A DNA stretch of 64,000 bases, taken from NCBI RefSeq assembly GCF_018130545.1, contig NZ_JAFCKF010000003.1, positions 310,001 through 374,000 on the forward strand, read 5' to 3'. This stretch comes from Bradyrhizobium tropiciagri. GTDB lineage: Bacteria; Pseudomonadota; Alphaproteobacteria; Rhizobiales; Xanthobacteraceae. The notes beneath the pieces are model-generated. The model was not told where the DNA came from. It ran no database searches and saw only the letters and a program-made list of their open reading frames with translations. Made by a program: the position numbers and the translations under genes. Shown here piece after piece: positions 1 through 8,507 of the stretch; within the stretch, counting starts at the first letter, position 1, and every line of letters starts with the position of its first letter.

Positions 1-115
1 GCTTGGGGTGGGCACCGGTTTTCCCGAGAGATCACGCTCCGACCAACGAGATCAGATTGTGTTGCGAACCATTCCAGTCGCACCATGATCGAAGAAACGT
101 ATCGAGACCAACTTG

Positions 116-1636
116 ATGACCCGCATTGCCGTTGGCGGCTTCCTGCACGAGACCAACACCTTCGCACCGACGAAGGCGACCTATGACGACTTCGTGCATG
201 GCGGCGGTTGGCCGTCGATGACGCGTGGCGCCGAGGTGCTCAAGGTCATGCGCAAGATCAATGCCGGCCTCGCCGGCTTTGTCGAGGCGGCGGAAGCCAA
301 TGGCTGGGAGCTGGCGCCGACGATTGCGACCGGTGCGACCCCGTCGGCACATGTGACAAAGGACGCCTTCGAGCGGATCGTCAAGGACATGGTCGACGGC
401 ATCGTCGCAGCCGGGCCGATCGACGGCGTCTATCTCGACCTGCACGGCGCCATGGTGACCGAGCACCATGACGACGGCGAAGGCGAAATCCTCGCCCGCG
501 TGCGCCAGGCGATCGGCAAGGACATTCCGCTGGTCGCGAGCCTCGATCTGCACGCGAACGTCTCACCCGAGATGATCGAACATGCCGATGCACTCATCGC
601 CTACCGTACCTATCCGCATGTCGACATGGCCGACACCGGCCGCGCCTGCGCCAGGCATTTGGCCTTGTTGCTCCAATCCAAGCAACGTCTCGCAAAGGCG
701 TTCCGGCAGGTGCCGTTCCTGATCGCGATCAGCTGGCAGTGCACCAACGACCAGCCGGCCAAGGGCATCTATCAGAAGCTTGCGGCGCTGGAGAGCGACG
801 CGGTTCCGACGCTTTCGTTTGCGTTCGGCTTCCCGGCCGCCGATATCAGGGACTGCGGCCCGAGCGTATTCGCCTACGGCCGGACCCAGGCCGATGCCGA
901 CGCTGCCGCCGACAGCATCGTCGCACTGGTGGAAAGCCACGAGAACGATTTCGACGGCCCGATCCATACGCCCGACGAGGGCGTGCTGCTTGCGATGAAG
1001 CTCGCGGCATCGGCGTCGAAGCCGATCGTGATCGCCGACACCCAGGACAATCCCGGCGCCGGCGGCAATTCCGACACCACGGGCATGCTGCGTGCGCTGG
1101 TGCGCAACGGAGCAAGTGCGGCCACCGGCGTGATCTGCGACCCGCAATCGGCGCGCGCTGCGCACGCGGCCGGCGTCGGCGCGACGGTCACGCTCGATCT
1201 CGGCGGCAAGTCCGGTATTCCGGGCGACACACCTTACAGGGAAACATTCGTCGTCGAGCAGCTCTCGGACGGACGGTTCGTCGCGCCTGGGCCGTTTTAC
1301 GGCGGCCGCGACATGGATATGGGACCGTCGGCCTGCCTGCGGGTCGGCGACGTCCGCGTGGTGGTCGGCTCCTACAAGGCACAGCTCGCGGACCAGGCGA
1401 TGTACCGCTATGTCGGCATCGAGCCGACCGCGCAGAAGATCCTGGTCAACAAGAGCTCGGTGCATTTCCGCGCCGATTTCGAGCCGATCGCCGAAAAGCT
1501 GCTGATCTGCGCCGCGCCCGGGCCGATGCCCGCCGATCCCGCCACGCTGCCGTGGAAACATTTGCGGCCCGGCATTCGTATCAAGCCTAACGGCACGACT
1601 TTCACACCCACCTCCCCATCACGCACAAACGGATAG
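116..1636 (+). CDS. M81 family metallopeptidase (MlrC-like)
   Basis: This is a 506-residue zinc peptidase of the M81 family, named after MlrC, which cleaves linearised microcystin. The N-terminus carries the family HETNTF motif (residues 11-16). DLHGAM lies at 108-113. A D-x-H pair (Asp144, His146) is followed 22 residues later by His168 in RTYPH, which fits the zinc-ligand layout of the family. The reading frame has a TTG three bases before the ATG at 116. I chose the ATG, although the ribosome site ahead of it is weak. An M20 peptidase starts 5 bases after the stop and an amidase overlaps that, so the three probably form one operon for degrading peptides or amides. The real substrate is unknown; microcystin is only the name-giving substrate. 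Confidence 0.88.
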   Translation: MTRIAVGGFLHETNTFAPTKATYDDFVHGGGWPSMTRGAEVLKVMRKINAGLAGFVEAAEANGWELAPTIATGATPSAHVTKDAFERIVKDMVDGIVAAGPIDGVYLDLHGAMVTEHHDDGEGEILARVRQAIGKDIPLVASLDLHANVSPEMIEHADALIAYRTYPHVDMADTGRACARHLALLLQSKQRLAKAFRQVPFLIAISWQCTNDQPAKGIYQKLAALESDAVPTLSFAFGFPAADIRDCGPSVFAYGRTQADADAAADSIVALVESHENDFDGPIHTPDEGVLLAMKLAASASKPIVIADTQDNPGAGGNSDTTGMLRALVRNGASAATGVICDPQSARAAHAAGVGATVTLDLGGKSGIPGDTPYRETFVVEQLSDGRFVAPGPFYGGRDMDMGPSACLRVGDVRVVVGSYKAQLADQAMYRYVGIEPTAQKILVNKSSVHFRADFEPIAEKLLICAAPGPMPADPATLPWKHLRPGIRIKPNGTTFTPTSPSRTNG

Positions 1637-1641
1637 AGACC

Positions 1642-2814
1642 ATGCCGACCATTGAGCGCATCGACAGTTTTGCCGACGAACTCACCGCCATCAGACGGGA
1701 TCTGCATGCGCATCCCGAGATCGGCTTCGAGGAGGTACGGACCTCAGGCATCGTCGCCGACAAGCTGACGAGCTGGGGCATCGAGGTGCATCGCGGCCTC
1801 GGCGGCACCGGCGTGGTCGGCGTGCTCAAGGGCAAGGGCAACGGCACCAAGAAGATCGGCCTGCGCGCCGACATGGACGCGCTGCCGATGGAAGAGAACA
1901 CCAATCTGAAGTGGCGCTCGACCATCCCCGGCCGCTTCCACGGCTGCGGCCATGACGGCCACACCACGATGCTGCTCGGCTCGGCGCGCTATCTCGCCGA
2001 GACCCGCAATTTCGACGGCACCGTGCACTTCATCTTCCAGCCGGCCGAGGAAGGCCTCGGCGGCGCGCGCGCCATGATCAAGGACGGCCTGTTCAAGCAG
2101 TTCCCTTGCGACGAGGTCTACGGCCTGCACAACGCGCCCGACCTCAACCATGGCGAGATCGCGATCCTGCCGGGCCCGGCAATGGCCGCCGCCGACTTCT
2201 TCGACATCCGGATCCAGGGCTATGGCGCCCATGGTGCGATGCCGGAACGCTCCAAGGACGCGGTCGTGATCGCAATGACGCTCGGACAGGCGCTGCAGTC
2301 GATCGTCAGCCGCAACGTTGATCCGCTGCAGGCAGCGGTGCTGTCGATCACCCAGATCCATTCCGGTTCGGCCTACAACGTCATTCCCGGCGATGCCTGG
2401 ATGTGCGGCACGGTGCGCTGCTTCTCCGAGGAGATCCGCGCGCTGATCCGCAAGCGCATGCGCGAGATCTGCGCCGGCTTTGCGGCGGCATATGAAGCTG
2501 AAATCTCGGTTGAGATCCGCGACGGCTTCAGCGTGCTGGTCAATCAGGAAGAGCAGTCCCGCGTGGTCGAGGACGTCGCGCGCACCGTCGTCGATCCGGC
2601 AAAGGTGATCACCCGCTCGACGCCCAAGATGGGCAGCGAGGATTTCGCAGACATGATGCAGGCCGTTCCCGGCGCGTATTTCTGGGTCGGTCATGACGGT
2701 TCAGTGCCCGTGCACAATCCCGGTTACGTTCTCGACGACAAGATCCTGCCGATCGGCGCCAGCATGTTCGCCCGCATCATCGAGAAACGTATGCCGGCAG
2801 GTGCGCATGCATAA
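1642..2814 (+). CDS. M20 family amidohydrolase/peptidase
   Basis: This 390-residue cytoplasmic metal-dependent amidohydrolase belongs to the M20D group (hippurate hydrolase, IAA-amino-acid hydrolase, N-acyl amino acid amidohydrolase). Visible landmarks are LHAHPEIGFEE near the N-terminus, the metal motif GCGHDGHT (101-108, with Cys102, His104 and His107), the catalytic pair Glu136-Glu137 in QPAEEG, and MGSEDF near the C-terminus. The length is typical of the family. It starts 5 bases after the M81 gene, and its TAA stop overlaps the start of the amidase, so translational coupling is likely. It should remove an acyl or amide group from an amino acid or small peptide. The exact substrate cannot be read from sequence. 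Confidence 0.9.
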   Translation: MPTIERIDSFADELTAIRRDLHAHPEIGFEEVRTSGIVADKLTSWGIEVHRGLGGTGVVGVLKGKGNGTKKIGLRADMDALPMEENTNLKWRSTIPGRFHGCGHDGHTTMLLGSARYLAETRNFDGTVHFIFQPAEEGLGGARAMIKDGLFKQFPCDEVYGLHNAPDLNHGEIAILPGPAMAAADFFDIRIQGYGAHGAMPERSKDAVVIAMTLGQALQSIVSRNVDPLQAAVLSITQIHSGSAYNVIPGDAWMCGTVRCFSEEIRALIRKRMREICAGFAAAYEAEISVEIRDGFSVLVNQEEQSRVVEDVARTVVDPAKVITRSTPKMGSEDFADMMQAVPGAYFWVGHDGSVPVHNPGYVLDDKILPIGASMFARIIEKRMPAGAHA

Positions 2815-4225
2815 GCCGAAAGCGGACGCCATCACGTCGCTGCACGATCTCTCCGCCGTCGACCTGCTCGCCGGCTATCGTGCCAAGCAGTTCTCGCCCT
2901 CCGAGGTGCTGGAGGAAATCATCTCCCAGGTCGCGACCTGGGAGCCGCACATCAAGGCGCTGTATCTGTACGACCCTGATGGGGCGCGGAAGGTCGCCAA
3001 GGCTTCGACCGAGCGCTGGCAGCAGGCCGAGCCGGCCGGCACGCTCGATGGCGTGCCCGTCACCATCAAGGACAACGTCGCGACCAAGGGGCAGCCGGTG
3101 CCGCTGGGTGCCGCCAGCGTCAAGCTTGCGCCGGCCGAGAAGGATGCGCCGCCCGCCGCGCGGCTGCGCGAAGCCGGCTGCGTGATCTTCTCGAAGACCA
3201 CGATGCCGGATTACGGCATGCTGTCGTCGGGACTGTCGTCGTTCCATCCCCTCACCCGCAATCCCTGGGATGTCAGCAAGAATCCCGGCGGCTCGAGCTC
3301 CGGCGCGGGCGCGGCCGGTGCTGCCGGCTACGGCCCGCTGCATCTCGGCACCGATATCGGCGGCTCGGTGCGGCTGCCGGCTTCCTGGTGCGGCCTCGTC
3401 GCACTGAAGCCGAGCCTCGGCCGCGTGCCGATCGACCCGCCCTATGTCGGCCGCGTCGCGGGCCCGATGACCCGCACCGTTGACGATGCCGCGCTGATGA
3501 TGAGCGTGCTGTCGCGCCCCGATCGTCGCGACGGCATGAGCCTGCCGGCGCTGGAAGTGAACTGGAAGGCGCTGGAGAAGTCGCCGCGCAAGCTGCGCAT
3601 CGGGCTGATGCTCGATGCCGGATCCGGCCAGAAGGTCGAGAAGGAAGTCCGCGAGGCCGTGGTCAAGGCGGCGAAGGCGTTCGAGTCCGCCGGCGCCGTG
3701 ATCACCGAAATCGACGGCATCCTGACGCCCGAGATGCTCGAAGGGCTCGATAATTTCTGGCGCGCGCGGACCTGGGACGAGTTGTCGAAACTGTCGCAGG
3801 CCGACCGCGGCAAGACGCTGCCCTACATCCTCAACTGGGCCGAGGCCGGTGCAAAACTCTCCGGCGTCGAAGTGGTGCGCGGCTTCAACCAGACGATGGC
3901 GATCCGCGCGGCCGCCGCAAAGCTGTTCTGCGAGGTCGACTACGTGATCTCGCCGGTGTCGCCGGTGGTGAATTTCCCGGCGGAGTTCGCCGCACCGCTC
4001 AACGACCCGGCAAAGCCGTTCGAGCACATCTGCTTTACCGTGCCATGGAATATGTCGGAAAATCCGGCGCTGTCGATCAACGCCGGCTACGACAAGAAGG
4101 GCTTTCCGATCGGCGTGCAGATCATCGGCCGCCGCTTCGACGACATCGGCGTGCTCGGCATGGGCAAGGCATTCGAAGGCCTGCGCGGCCCGCAGAAGCC
4201 GTGGCCGGCGCCGCCGAAGAAGTAG
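2807..4225 (+). CDS. Amidase (amidase signature family)
   Basis: This 472-residue amidase-signature enzyme hydrolyses a carboxamide by a Ser-cisSer-Lys triad. Lys88 lies in TIKDN, the Ser cluster is at 163-165 in GGSSSGAG, and the nucleophile is Ser187 in DIGGSVRLPA. The frame is open upstream to 2693, but the ATG at 2807 gives a normal N-terminus and overlaps the end of the M20 gene by 8 bases, as expected for coupled genes. It closes the M81-M20-amidase operon. A strong palindrome follows 12 bases after the stop. It could be annotated as an Asp-tRNA/Glu-tRNA amidotransferase GatA paralogue, but the operon partners argue for a catabolic amidase. Confidence 0.9.
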   Translation: MHKPKADAITSLHDLSAVDLLAGYRAKQFSPSEVLEEIISQVATWEPHIKALYLYDPDGARKVAKASTERWQQAEPAGTLDGVPVTIKDNVATKGQPVPLGAASVKLAPAEKDAPPAARLREAGCVIFSKTTMPDYGMLSSGLSSFHPLTRNPWDVSKNPGGSSSGAGAAGAAGYGPLHLGTDIGGSVRLPASWCGLVALKPSLGRVPIDPPYVGRVAGPMTRTVDDAALMMSVLSRPDRRDGMSLPALEVNWKALEKSPRKLRIGLMLDAGSGQKVEKEVREAVVKAAKAFESAGAVITEIDGILTPEMLEGLDNFWRARTWDELSKLSQADRGKTLPYILNWAEAGAKLSGVEVVRGFNQTMAIRAAAAKLFCEVDYVISPVSPVVNFPAEFAAPLNDPAKPFEHICFTVPWNMSENPALSINAGYDKKGFPIGVQIIGRRFDDIGVLGMGKAFEGLRGPQKPWPAPPKK

Positions 4226-4236
4226 CGCCTCAACGC

Positions 4237-4274
4237 AAGTCGGATGCGCAGAGCCAGGCTCGCGCATCCGACTT
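4237..4274. terminator. Strong palindrome after the amidase gene
   Basis: The arms AAGTCGGATGCGC and GCGCATCCGACTT pair perfectly over 13 bp. Inside them GAGCC and GGCTC pair again, with one bulged A, so nearly the whole 38 bp folds back. There is no clear U tract on the downstream side. It may act as a rho-independent-like attenuator or as an mRNA 3' end stabiliser. It separates the peptidase operon from the enoyl-CoA hydratase gene. Confidence 0.55.
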
Positions 4275-4360
4275 CTTCACAAGGGATGATTGCCGGGTTA
4301 ACTGAATGGAGACGCGCGCCAGCGCCGTTCATTCAAGAAAACCGAGAGGAAATCATCCCC

Positions 4361-5251
4361 ATGGCGTATGAGACGATCAAGTACGAGGTCGCCGAGCAGA
4401 TCCTGACCATCACGCTGAACCGGCCCGACAAGCTCAACGCCTTCAACGCCACGATGCAGCAGGAGCTGATCGACGCGTTCGACAAGGCCGACAAGGACGA
4501 CGACGTCAGGGCGATCATCGTGACCGGTGAAGGCCGCGGCTTCTGCGCCGGCGCCGACCTCTCCTCCGGCGCCAACACCTTCGACCGCGATGCGCGGCGC
4601 GGCCCGGTCAAGCGCAATGCCGACGGCAGCGTCGACTACAGCGATCCGCAGGTCCGCGACGGCGGCGGCCAGGTGACGCTGCGCATCTTCAAGTGCCTGA
4701 AGCCTGTCATCGCCGCAGTGAACGGTCCCGCGGTCGGCATCGGCGTCACCATGCAGCTTGCAATGGACATCCGCATTGCGTCGGAAGCGGCGCGTTTCGG
4801 CTTCGTGTTCTCCCAGCGCGGCATCGTGCCGGAGGCCGCCTCGAGCTGGTTCCTGCCGCGCATCGTCGGCATCTCGCAGGCGCTGGAGTGGTGCTACTCC
4901 GGCCGCGTGTTCCCGGCGCAGGAAGCGCTCGCCGGCCGGCTCGTCAGCAAGGTGGTGCCGCCGGATGAGCTGCTGCCGACCGCGCGTGCGCTGGCGAAGG
5001 AGTTCGCGGCCAAGACCGCGCCGGTGTCGGTGGCGCTGATCCGCCAGATGATGTGGCGCATGCTGGGCGCCGACGATCCGATGGAGGCCCACAAGGTCGA
5101 CAGCCGCGGCATCTATGCCCGCGGCCGCTCCGAGGACGTCAAGGAAGGCGTGGTGTCGTTCCTGGAGAAGCGCCCGGCGCAGTTCAAGAACAAGGTCTCG
5201 TCCGACATGCCCGACTATTTCCCGTGGTGGCAAGAGCGCGACTATAAGTGA
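4361..5251 (+). CDS. Enoyl-CoA hydratase/isomerase (crotonase family)
   Basis: This 296-residue crotonase-fold protein probably acts on an acyl-CoA in fatty acid or aromatic acid breakdown. The N-terminal ITLNRPDKLNAFN and the oxyanion-hole segment GRGFCAGADLSSG (about 58-70) are typical, as are the later NGPAVGIG and FVFSQRGIVPEAAS. The ATG at 4361 is preceded by GAGAGGAAA, a good ribosome site. The frame remains open upstream, but that extension overlaps the palindrome region and looks non-coding. The stop overlaps the GTG start of the next hydrolase by 3 bases. Members of this family also include isomerases and thioesterases, so the reaction is not certain. Confidence 0.9.
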   Translation: MAYETIKYEVAEQILTITLNRPDKLNAFNATMQQELIDAFDKADKDDDVRAIIVTGEGRGFCAGADLSSGANTFDRDARRGPVKRNADGSVDYSDPQVRDGGGQVTLRIFKCLKPVIAAVNGPAVGIGVTMQLAMDIRIASEAARFGFVFSQRGIVPEAASSWFLPRIVGISQALEWCYSGRVFPAQEALAGRLVSKVVPPDELLPTARALAKEFAAKTAPVSVALIRQMMWRMLGADDPMEAHKVDSRGIYARGRSEDVKEGVVSFLEKRPAQFKNKVSSDMPDYFPWWQERDYK

Positions 5252-5922
5252 GCGAACGGCGTCACGCGGCGTCCACATCTGACGGCGTCGTCCTGCTGCA
5301 TGGCATCAGCAGGACGGCGCGTTCGTTTCGCAGGATGGAGCTCGCGCTCGGCGACGTCGGCTTCGCCACGCTCAATCTCGACTATGACAGCCGGCGCAAG
5401 CCGCTCGACGCGCTGGCCGAGGACATCTACCCCGCGCTCGATCGCTTCGCGCAGGGCCTCGATGGCTCCGTGCATTTCGTCTGCCATTCGATGGGCGGCC
5501 TTGTGGCGCGCGTCTACCTCGCAAGGCATCGCCCCGCCCGGCTCGGCCGCGTCGTGATGCTGGGCACGCCGAACGGCGGCAGCGAGATCGCCGACCGCCT
5601 GAAGAACCTCGCACCGTACCGCGCCTTCTTCGGCCCGGCCGGCCAGCAGCTCGTCACCCGCCGCGATGCAGCGACCGGCGCGCTGCTGCCGCCGATCGAT
5701 TATGAGGCCGGCATCATCGCCGGCAACCGCTCGGTCTATCCGATCACGTCGATGGGGCTGCCGCGCCCGCATGACGGAAGGGTGTCGGTCGCCAACACCA
5801 GGCTCGACGGCATGGCGGATCACATCGTGATCCGTACCTCGCATCCCTGGCTGGTGCGAAATCGGGAAGCGATCACTCAGACGATTGTGTTTCTGAAAGA
5901 AGGGAAATTCACGAAATCGTAG
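5248..5922 (+). CDS. Alpha/beta hydrolase (lipase-like)
   Basis: This 224-residue alpha/beta hydrolase has the nucleophile elbow CHSMGG (Ser81) and an oxyanion HG at 18-19. It lacks a signal peptide and resembles the small triacylglycerol-lipase or PGAP1-like esterases. GTPNGGSE follows the elbow, as is common in that group. A His near 195 in MADHIVIRTSHPW could complete the triad. It starts at a GTG that overlaps the stop of the enoyl-CoA hydratase gene, so the two are probably translated together. The ester substrate is unknown. Confidence 0.82.
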   Translation: MSERRHAASTSDGVVLLHGISRTARSFRRMELALGDVGFATLNLDYDSRRKPLDALAEDIYPALDRFAQGLDGSVHFVCHSMGGLVARVYLARHRPARLGRVVMLGTPNGGSEIADRLKNLAPYRAFFGPAGQQLVTRRDAATGALLPPIDYEAGIIAGNRSVYPITSMGLPRPHDGRVSVANTRLDGMADHIVIRTSHPWLVRNREAITQTIVFLKEGKFTKS

Positions 5923-6005
5923 GGTGGGCAAAGCGCAGCGTGCCCACCAATTCCTACACTGCTCGTGATGGTGGGCACGTCGCTTGCGCTCCTTTGCCCA
6001 CCCTA
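5920..6005. repeat. Intergenic palindromic repeat, TAGGGTGGGC type
   Basis: Perfect 14-bp terminal arms, TAGGGTGGGCAAAG and CTTTGCCCACCCTA, bound an 86-bp unit. Internal copies of TGCCCACCA and TGGTGGGCA pair as well. It begins inside the stop codon of the hydrolase and ends 12 bp before the end of the convergent oxidoreductase gene, so it may double as a bidirectional terminator. A shorter relative lies at 23688-23724. Confidence 0.8.
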
Positions 6006-6017
6006 CGCACAGCGCAC

Positions 6018-6992
6018 CTATCGCGTCAGCAACGCCACCCGCCCGATCGCCTTGCGCTCAATCAACAGCCGCATCGCTTTCGCGTAGTCCTCCAGCGGCA
6101 GCCGGTGTGAGATATTTGGCCGCACCCGGCCCGCCTCGGCCCATTCGCTCAGCGCCTTGAACCTGACCTCGCCGAGCGCGGGATCCTTGCGCACCGCCTC
6201 GCCGGCGCGGACGCCGAGCACGCTCGCGCCCTTGATCATCAACAGATTGGTGCGGGCGAGGCCGATGCCGCCGGTGAAGCCGACGACGAGAATCCGCGCG
6301 CCCCAGTTGATGCAGCGCATCGAGTTCTCGAACACCTCGCCGCCGACCGGATCGAACACGACATCGGCGCCGCGGCCGTCGGTGAGGCGCTTGACCGCAT
6401 CACGGAACGGTTCGCGCGCATAGAGCACGAGATGATCCGCGCCGCGTTGTTTGGCAATCGCAAGCTTCTCCTCGGATGACGCCGCCGCGATCACGGTGGC
6501 GCCGAGCAGCTTGCCGATCTCTACCGCGGCAAGCCCGACGCCGCCGCCGGCGCCATGCACCAGCAGCACCTCACCCGGCTTGATCTGCCCGCGATCGATC
6601 AGCGCGTGATACGCGGTGCCGTGCGCGGCAAGAAAGGTCGCGCCTTCCGCATAGTCGAAGGTCGACGGCACCGGCACGAGCTGCGACGGCACCGCGATCG
6701 TCTCATCGCAATAGGCGCCGAAGCGCATCTTGACGATCACCTTGTCGCCGACGGCGACACCGGATGCACCATTGACCTCGACGACATCGCCGGCGGCCTC
6801 CGAGCCCGGCGTGAACGGCAGCGGCGGCTTGAGCTGGTACTCGCCGGCGGCCATCAGGATGTCGGGAAAGTTGATCCCGGCGGCACGGATCGCAACGCGG
6901 ACCTGTCCCGGCTGCAGGGGCACCGATGCAGAGGTCTCGAGCTGAAGGCGCTCGGGCGGCCCGAGCTCGCGGCAAACAACGGCTTTCGGCAT
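6018..6992 (-). CDS. NADPH:quinone oxidoreductase family protein
   Basis: This 324-residue zinc-free medium-chain dehydrogenase/reductase is of the quinone oxidoreductase type. It has a GroES-like N-terminal half and a Rossmann half with the nucleotide motif GAGGGVG (147-153). It would reduce a quinone or enone with NADPH in the cytoplasm. There are no structural zinc cysteines, as expected for QOR. Its ATG overlaps the TGA of the upstream isomerase gene by 1 base (TGATG), so the two are co-translated. Together with the next two genes it suggests handling of electrophiles or aromatic compounds. Confidence 0.9.
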   Translation of the reverse strand: MPKAVVCRELGPPERLQLETSASVPLQPGQVRVAIRAAGINFPDILMAAGEYQLKPPLPFTPGSEAAGDVVEVNGASGVAVGDKVIVKMRFGAYCDETIAVPSQLVPVPSTFDYAEGATFLAAHGTAYHALIDRGQIKPGEVLLVHGAGGGVGLAAVEIGKLLGATVIAAASSEEKLAIAKQRGADHLVLYAREPFRDAVKRLTDGRGADVVFDPVGGEVFENSMRCINWGARILVVGFTGGIGLARTNLLMIKGASVLGVRAGEAVRKDPALGEVRFKALSEWAEAGRVRPNISHRLPLEDYAKAMRLLIERKAIGRVALLTR

Positions 6993-7603
6993 CAGGCGGC
7001 CCGCGCCTTGAGACGGGCCAACGCCTCGCGGATCAGCGGCAGGCGGTCATTGCCGAAGTACATGTCGGTCTTGTCGAGATAGATCGTCGGCGAGCCGAAA
7101 CCGCCGCGCGCCATCACCTCCTCGGTGTTGGCCTTGAGCTGGTCCTTGATCGCCTGATCGCCGATGCCGGCAAGGAACTGCGCCGGATCGATCCCGAGCT
7201 TGCTGCAGATCTCGGTCAGCACGGCATCTTGCGAGATGTCCTTGTCATCGCCCCAATAGGCCTCGAACACCGCGCGCGCGAACGGCACCATCTTCTCGTT
7301 GCCGAGCCAGATGCAGCCGCGCATCGCCTTGACGCTGTTCACCGGAAACACCGTCGGCGGCATCTTGATCGCAAGACCGGCCGAGCGCGCCCAGTCGCCA
7401 AGATCCTTCTTCATGTAGCGCGCCTTCAGCGGCACCGGCTTCTCGCGCTGCGCGTAAACCGAGGGATTGACGGTGTTGAAGATGCCGCCGACCAGGATCG
7501 GCCGCCAGGTGATCGGCGTGTCGAACTCCTTCGCGATCGGCTGGATGTTGTGCCAGGCGAGGTAAGTCCACGGACTGGAACAGTCGAAGAAGAATTCGAT
7601 CAT
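6992..7603 (-). CDS. 2-hydroxychromene-2-carboxylate isomerase family (DsbA fold)
   Basis: This protein of about 203 residues has the DsbA/kappa-GST fold. It opens with FFFDCSSPWTYLA, where Ser10 occupies the position of the catalytic serine of 2-hydroxychromene-2-carboxylate isomerases. FGSPTIYLDKTDMYFGNDRL near the end is the thioredoxin-fold cis-Pro region. I start it at the ATG at 7603, which follows AAAGGGAAA. An upstream in-frame start at 7642 adds 13 unlikely residues. These proteins use glutathione in naphthalene-type catabolism or act as kappa-class GSTs. The neighbouring GST and quinone reductase support a detoxification or aromatic role. Confidence 0.85.
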   Translation of the reverse strand: MIEFFFDCSSPWTYLAWHNIQPIAKEFDTPITWRPILVGGIFNTVNPSVYAQREKPVPLKARYMKKDLGDWARSAGLAIKMPPTVFPVNSVKAMRGCIWLGNEKMVPFARAVFEAYWGDDKDISQDAVLTEICSKLGIDPAQFLAGIGDQAIKDQLKANTEEVMARGGFGSPTIYLDKTDMYFGNDRLPLIREALARLKARAA

Positions 7604-7702
7604 GGCGTTTCCCTTTGTCTTTTCCTCGTTCATTGTCGTCATTCCGGAGTTCGCCGCAAGGCGCAGGCATCGCGACTGTGTCGCGCCGCGGAATAACGGA
7701 CG

Positions 7703-8407
7703 TTATTTCTTCTCGACCAGCTCCTTCGCACGCTGGCCGAACATGTTCTTGCGTGATTCCTCGTCGAACGGCTCCTTGACGAATTTTCCAATCGCAAGCC
7801 CCGCCTGCACCTGCGACCGGGCACGCACGGTCGCGTACCAGCGCTTGATGTTCGGGTAGTCGTCGAGGGTGAAGCCCTGCGCCTTGTGGGTCATGGTCCA
7901 GGGGAAGCAGGCGATGTCGGCGATCGAATAATCGTCGCCGGCGATATAGGCGCCGGTCTTGCCGAGCTGACGGTCGAGCACGCCATAGAGCCGCGCCGTC
8001 TCGTCGCGGTAGCGCTCGATCGCATAGGGAATCTTCTCGGCCGCATAGAGCGCGAAATGGCCGTGCTGGCCGAGCATCGGCCCGAGACCGCCCATCTGCC
8101 ACATCACCCACTGGATGACGTTCGACCGCGCACGCAGCTCCTTCGACAGGAAGCGGCCGGTCTTGTCGGCGAGATAGATCAGGATCGCACCGGTCTCGAA
8201 CACCGAGAACGGCCCGCCCCCGTCGGCCGGGGCACGGTCGACGATCGCGGGAATGCGGTTGTTCGGGCTGATCGCCAGGAATTCCGGCCGAAACTGCTCG
8301 CCGGCGCGGATGTTCACCGGGATCACCGTGTAGGGTATCCCCAGTTCCTCCAGCATGATCGAGATCTTCCAGCCGTTCGGCGTCGGCGCGTAATGCAGGT
8401 CGATCAT
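7703..8407 (-). CDS. Glutathione S-transferase, YfcG/YghU-like
   Basis: This 234-residue cytoplasmic GST has an N-terminal thioredoxin-like domain (LHYAPTPNGWKISIMLEELG), where Thr9 and Asn11 fit the glutathione site of the YfcG/YghU disulfide-bond oxidoreductases. ISPNNRIPAIVD and FETGAILIYLADK are the usual cis-Pro and substrate motifs. An all-helical C-terminal domain follows. It lies about 100 bp upstream of the isomerase gene on the same strand and diverges from the MetE-like gene. The true substrate may be a glutathione disulfide rather than a xenobiotic. Confidence 0.87.
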   Translation of the reverse strand: MIDLHYAPTPNGWKISIMLEELGIPYTVIPVNIRAGEQFRPEFLAISPNNRIPAIVDRAPADGGGPFSVFETGAILIYLADKTGRFLSKELRARSNVIQWVMWQMGGLGPMLGQHGHFALYAAEKIPYAIERYRDETARLYGVLDRQLGKTGAYIAGDDYSIADIACFPWTMTHKAQGFTLDDYPNIKRWYATVRARSQVQAGLAIGKFVKEPFDEESRKNMFGQRAKELVEKK

Positions 8408-8507
8408 CGGCGTCCCTATTCCCTGTCACAAATACTTTTGTTGTTCTGTACGTCCACCTTAGGACATGGCACACAGGCGCTCAATCAGAACCCATCGGGA
8501 GGCACCC

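Noticed and set aside
2777-4267. 496-residue open frame antisense to the amidase
   Set aside because: The amidase triad and spacing in the operon are clear on the plus strand; the antisense frame is rich in His/Arg/Ala and has no motifs.
8408-8507. Cobalamin or SAM riboswitch before the MetE-like gene
   Set aside because: The leader is only about 100 bp and shared with a divergent gene; no B12 box or SAM-type helices could be recognised.
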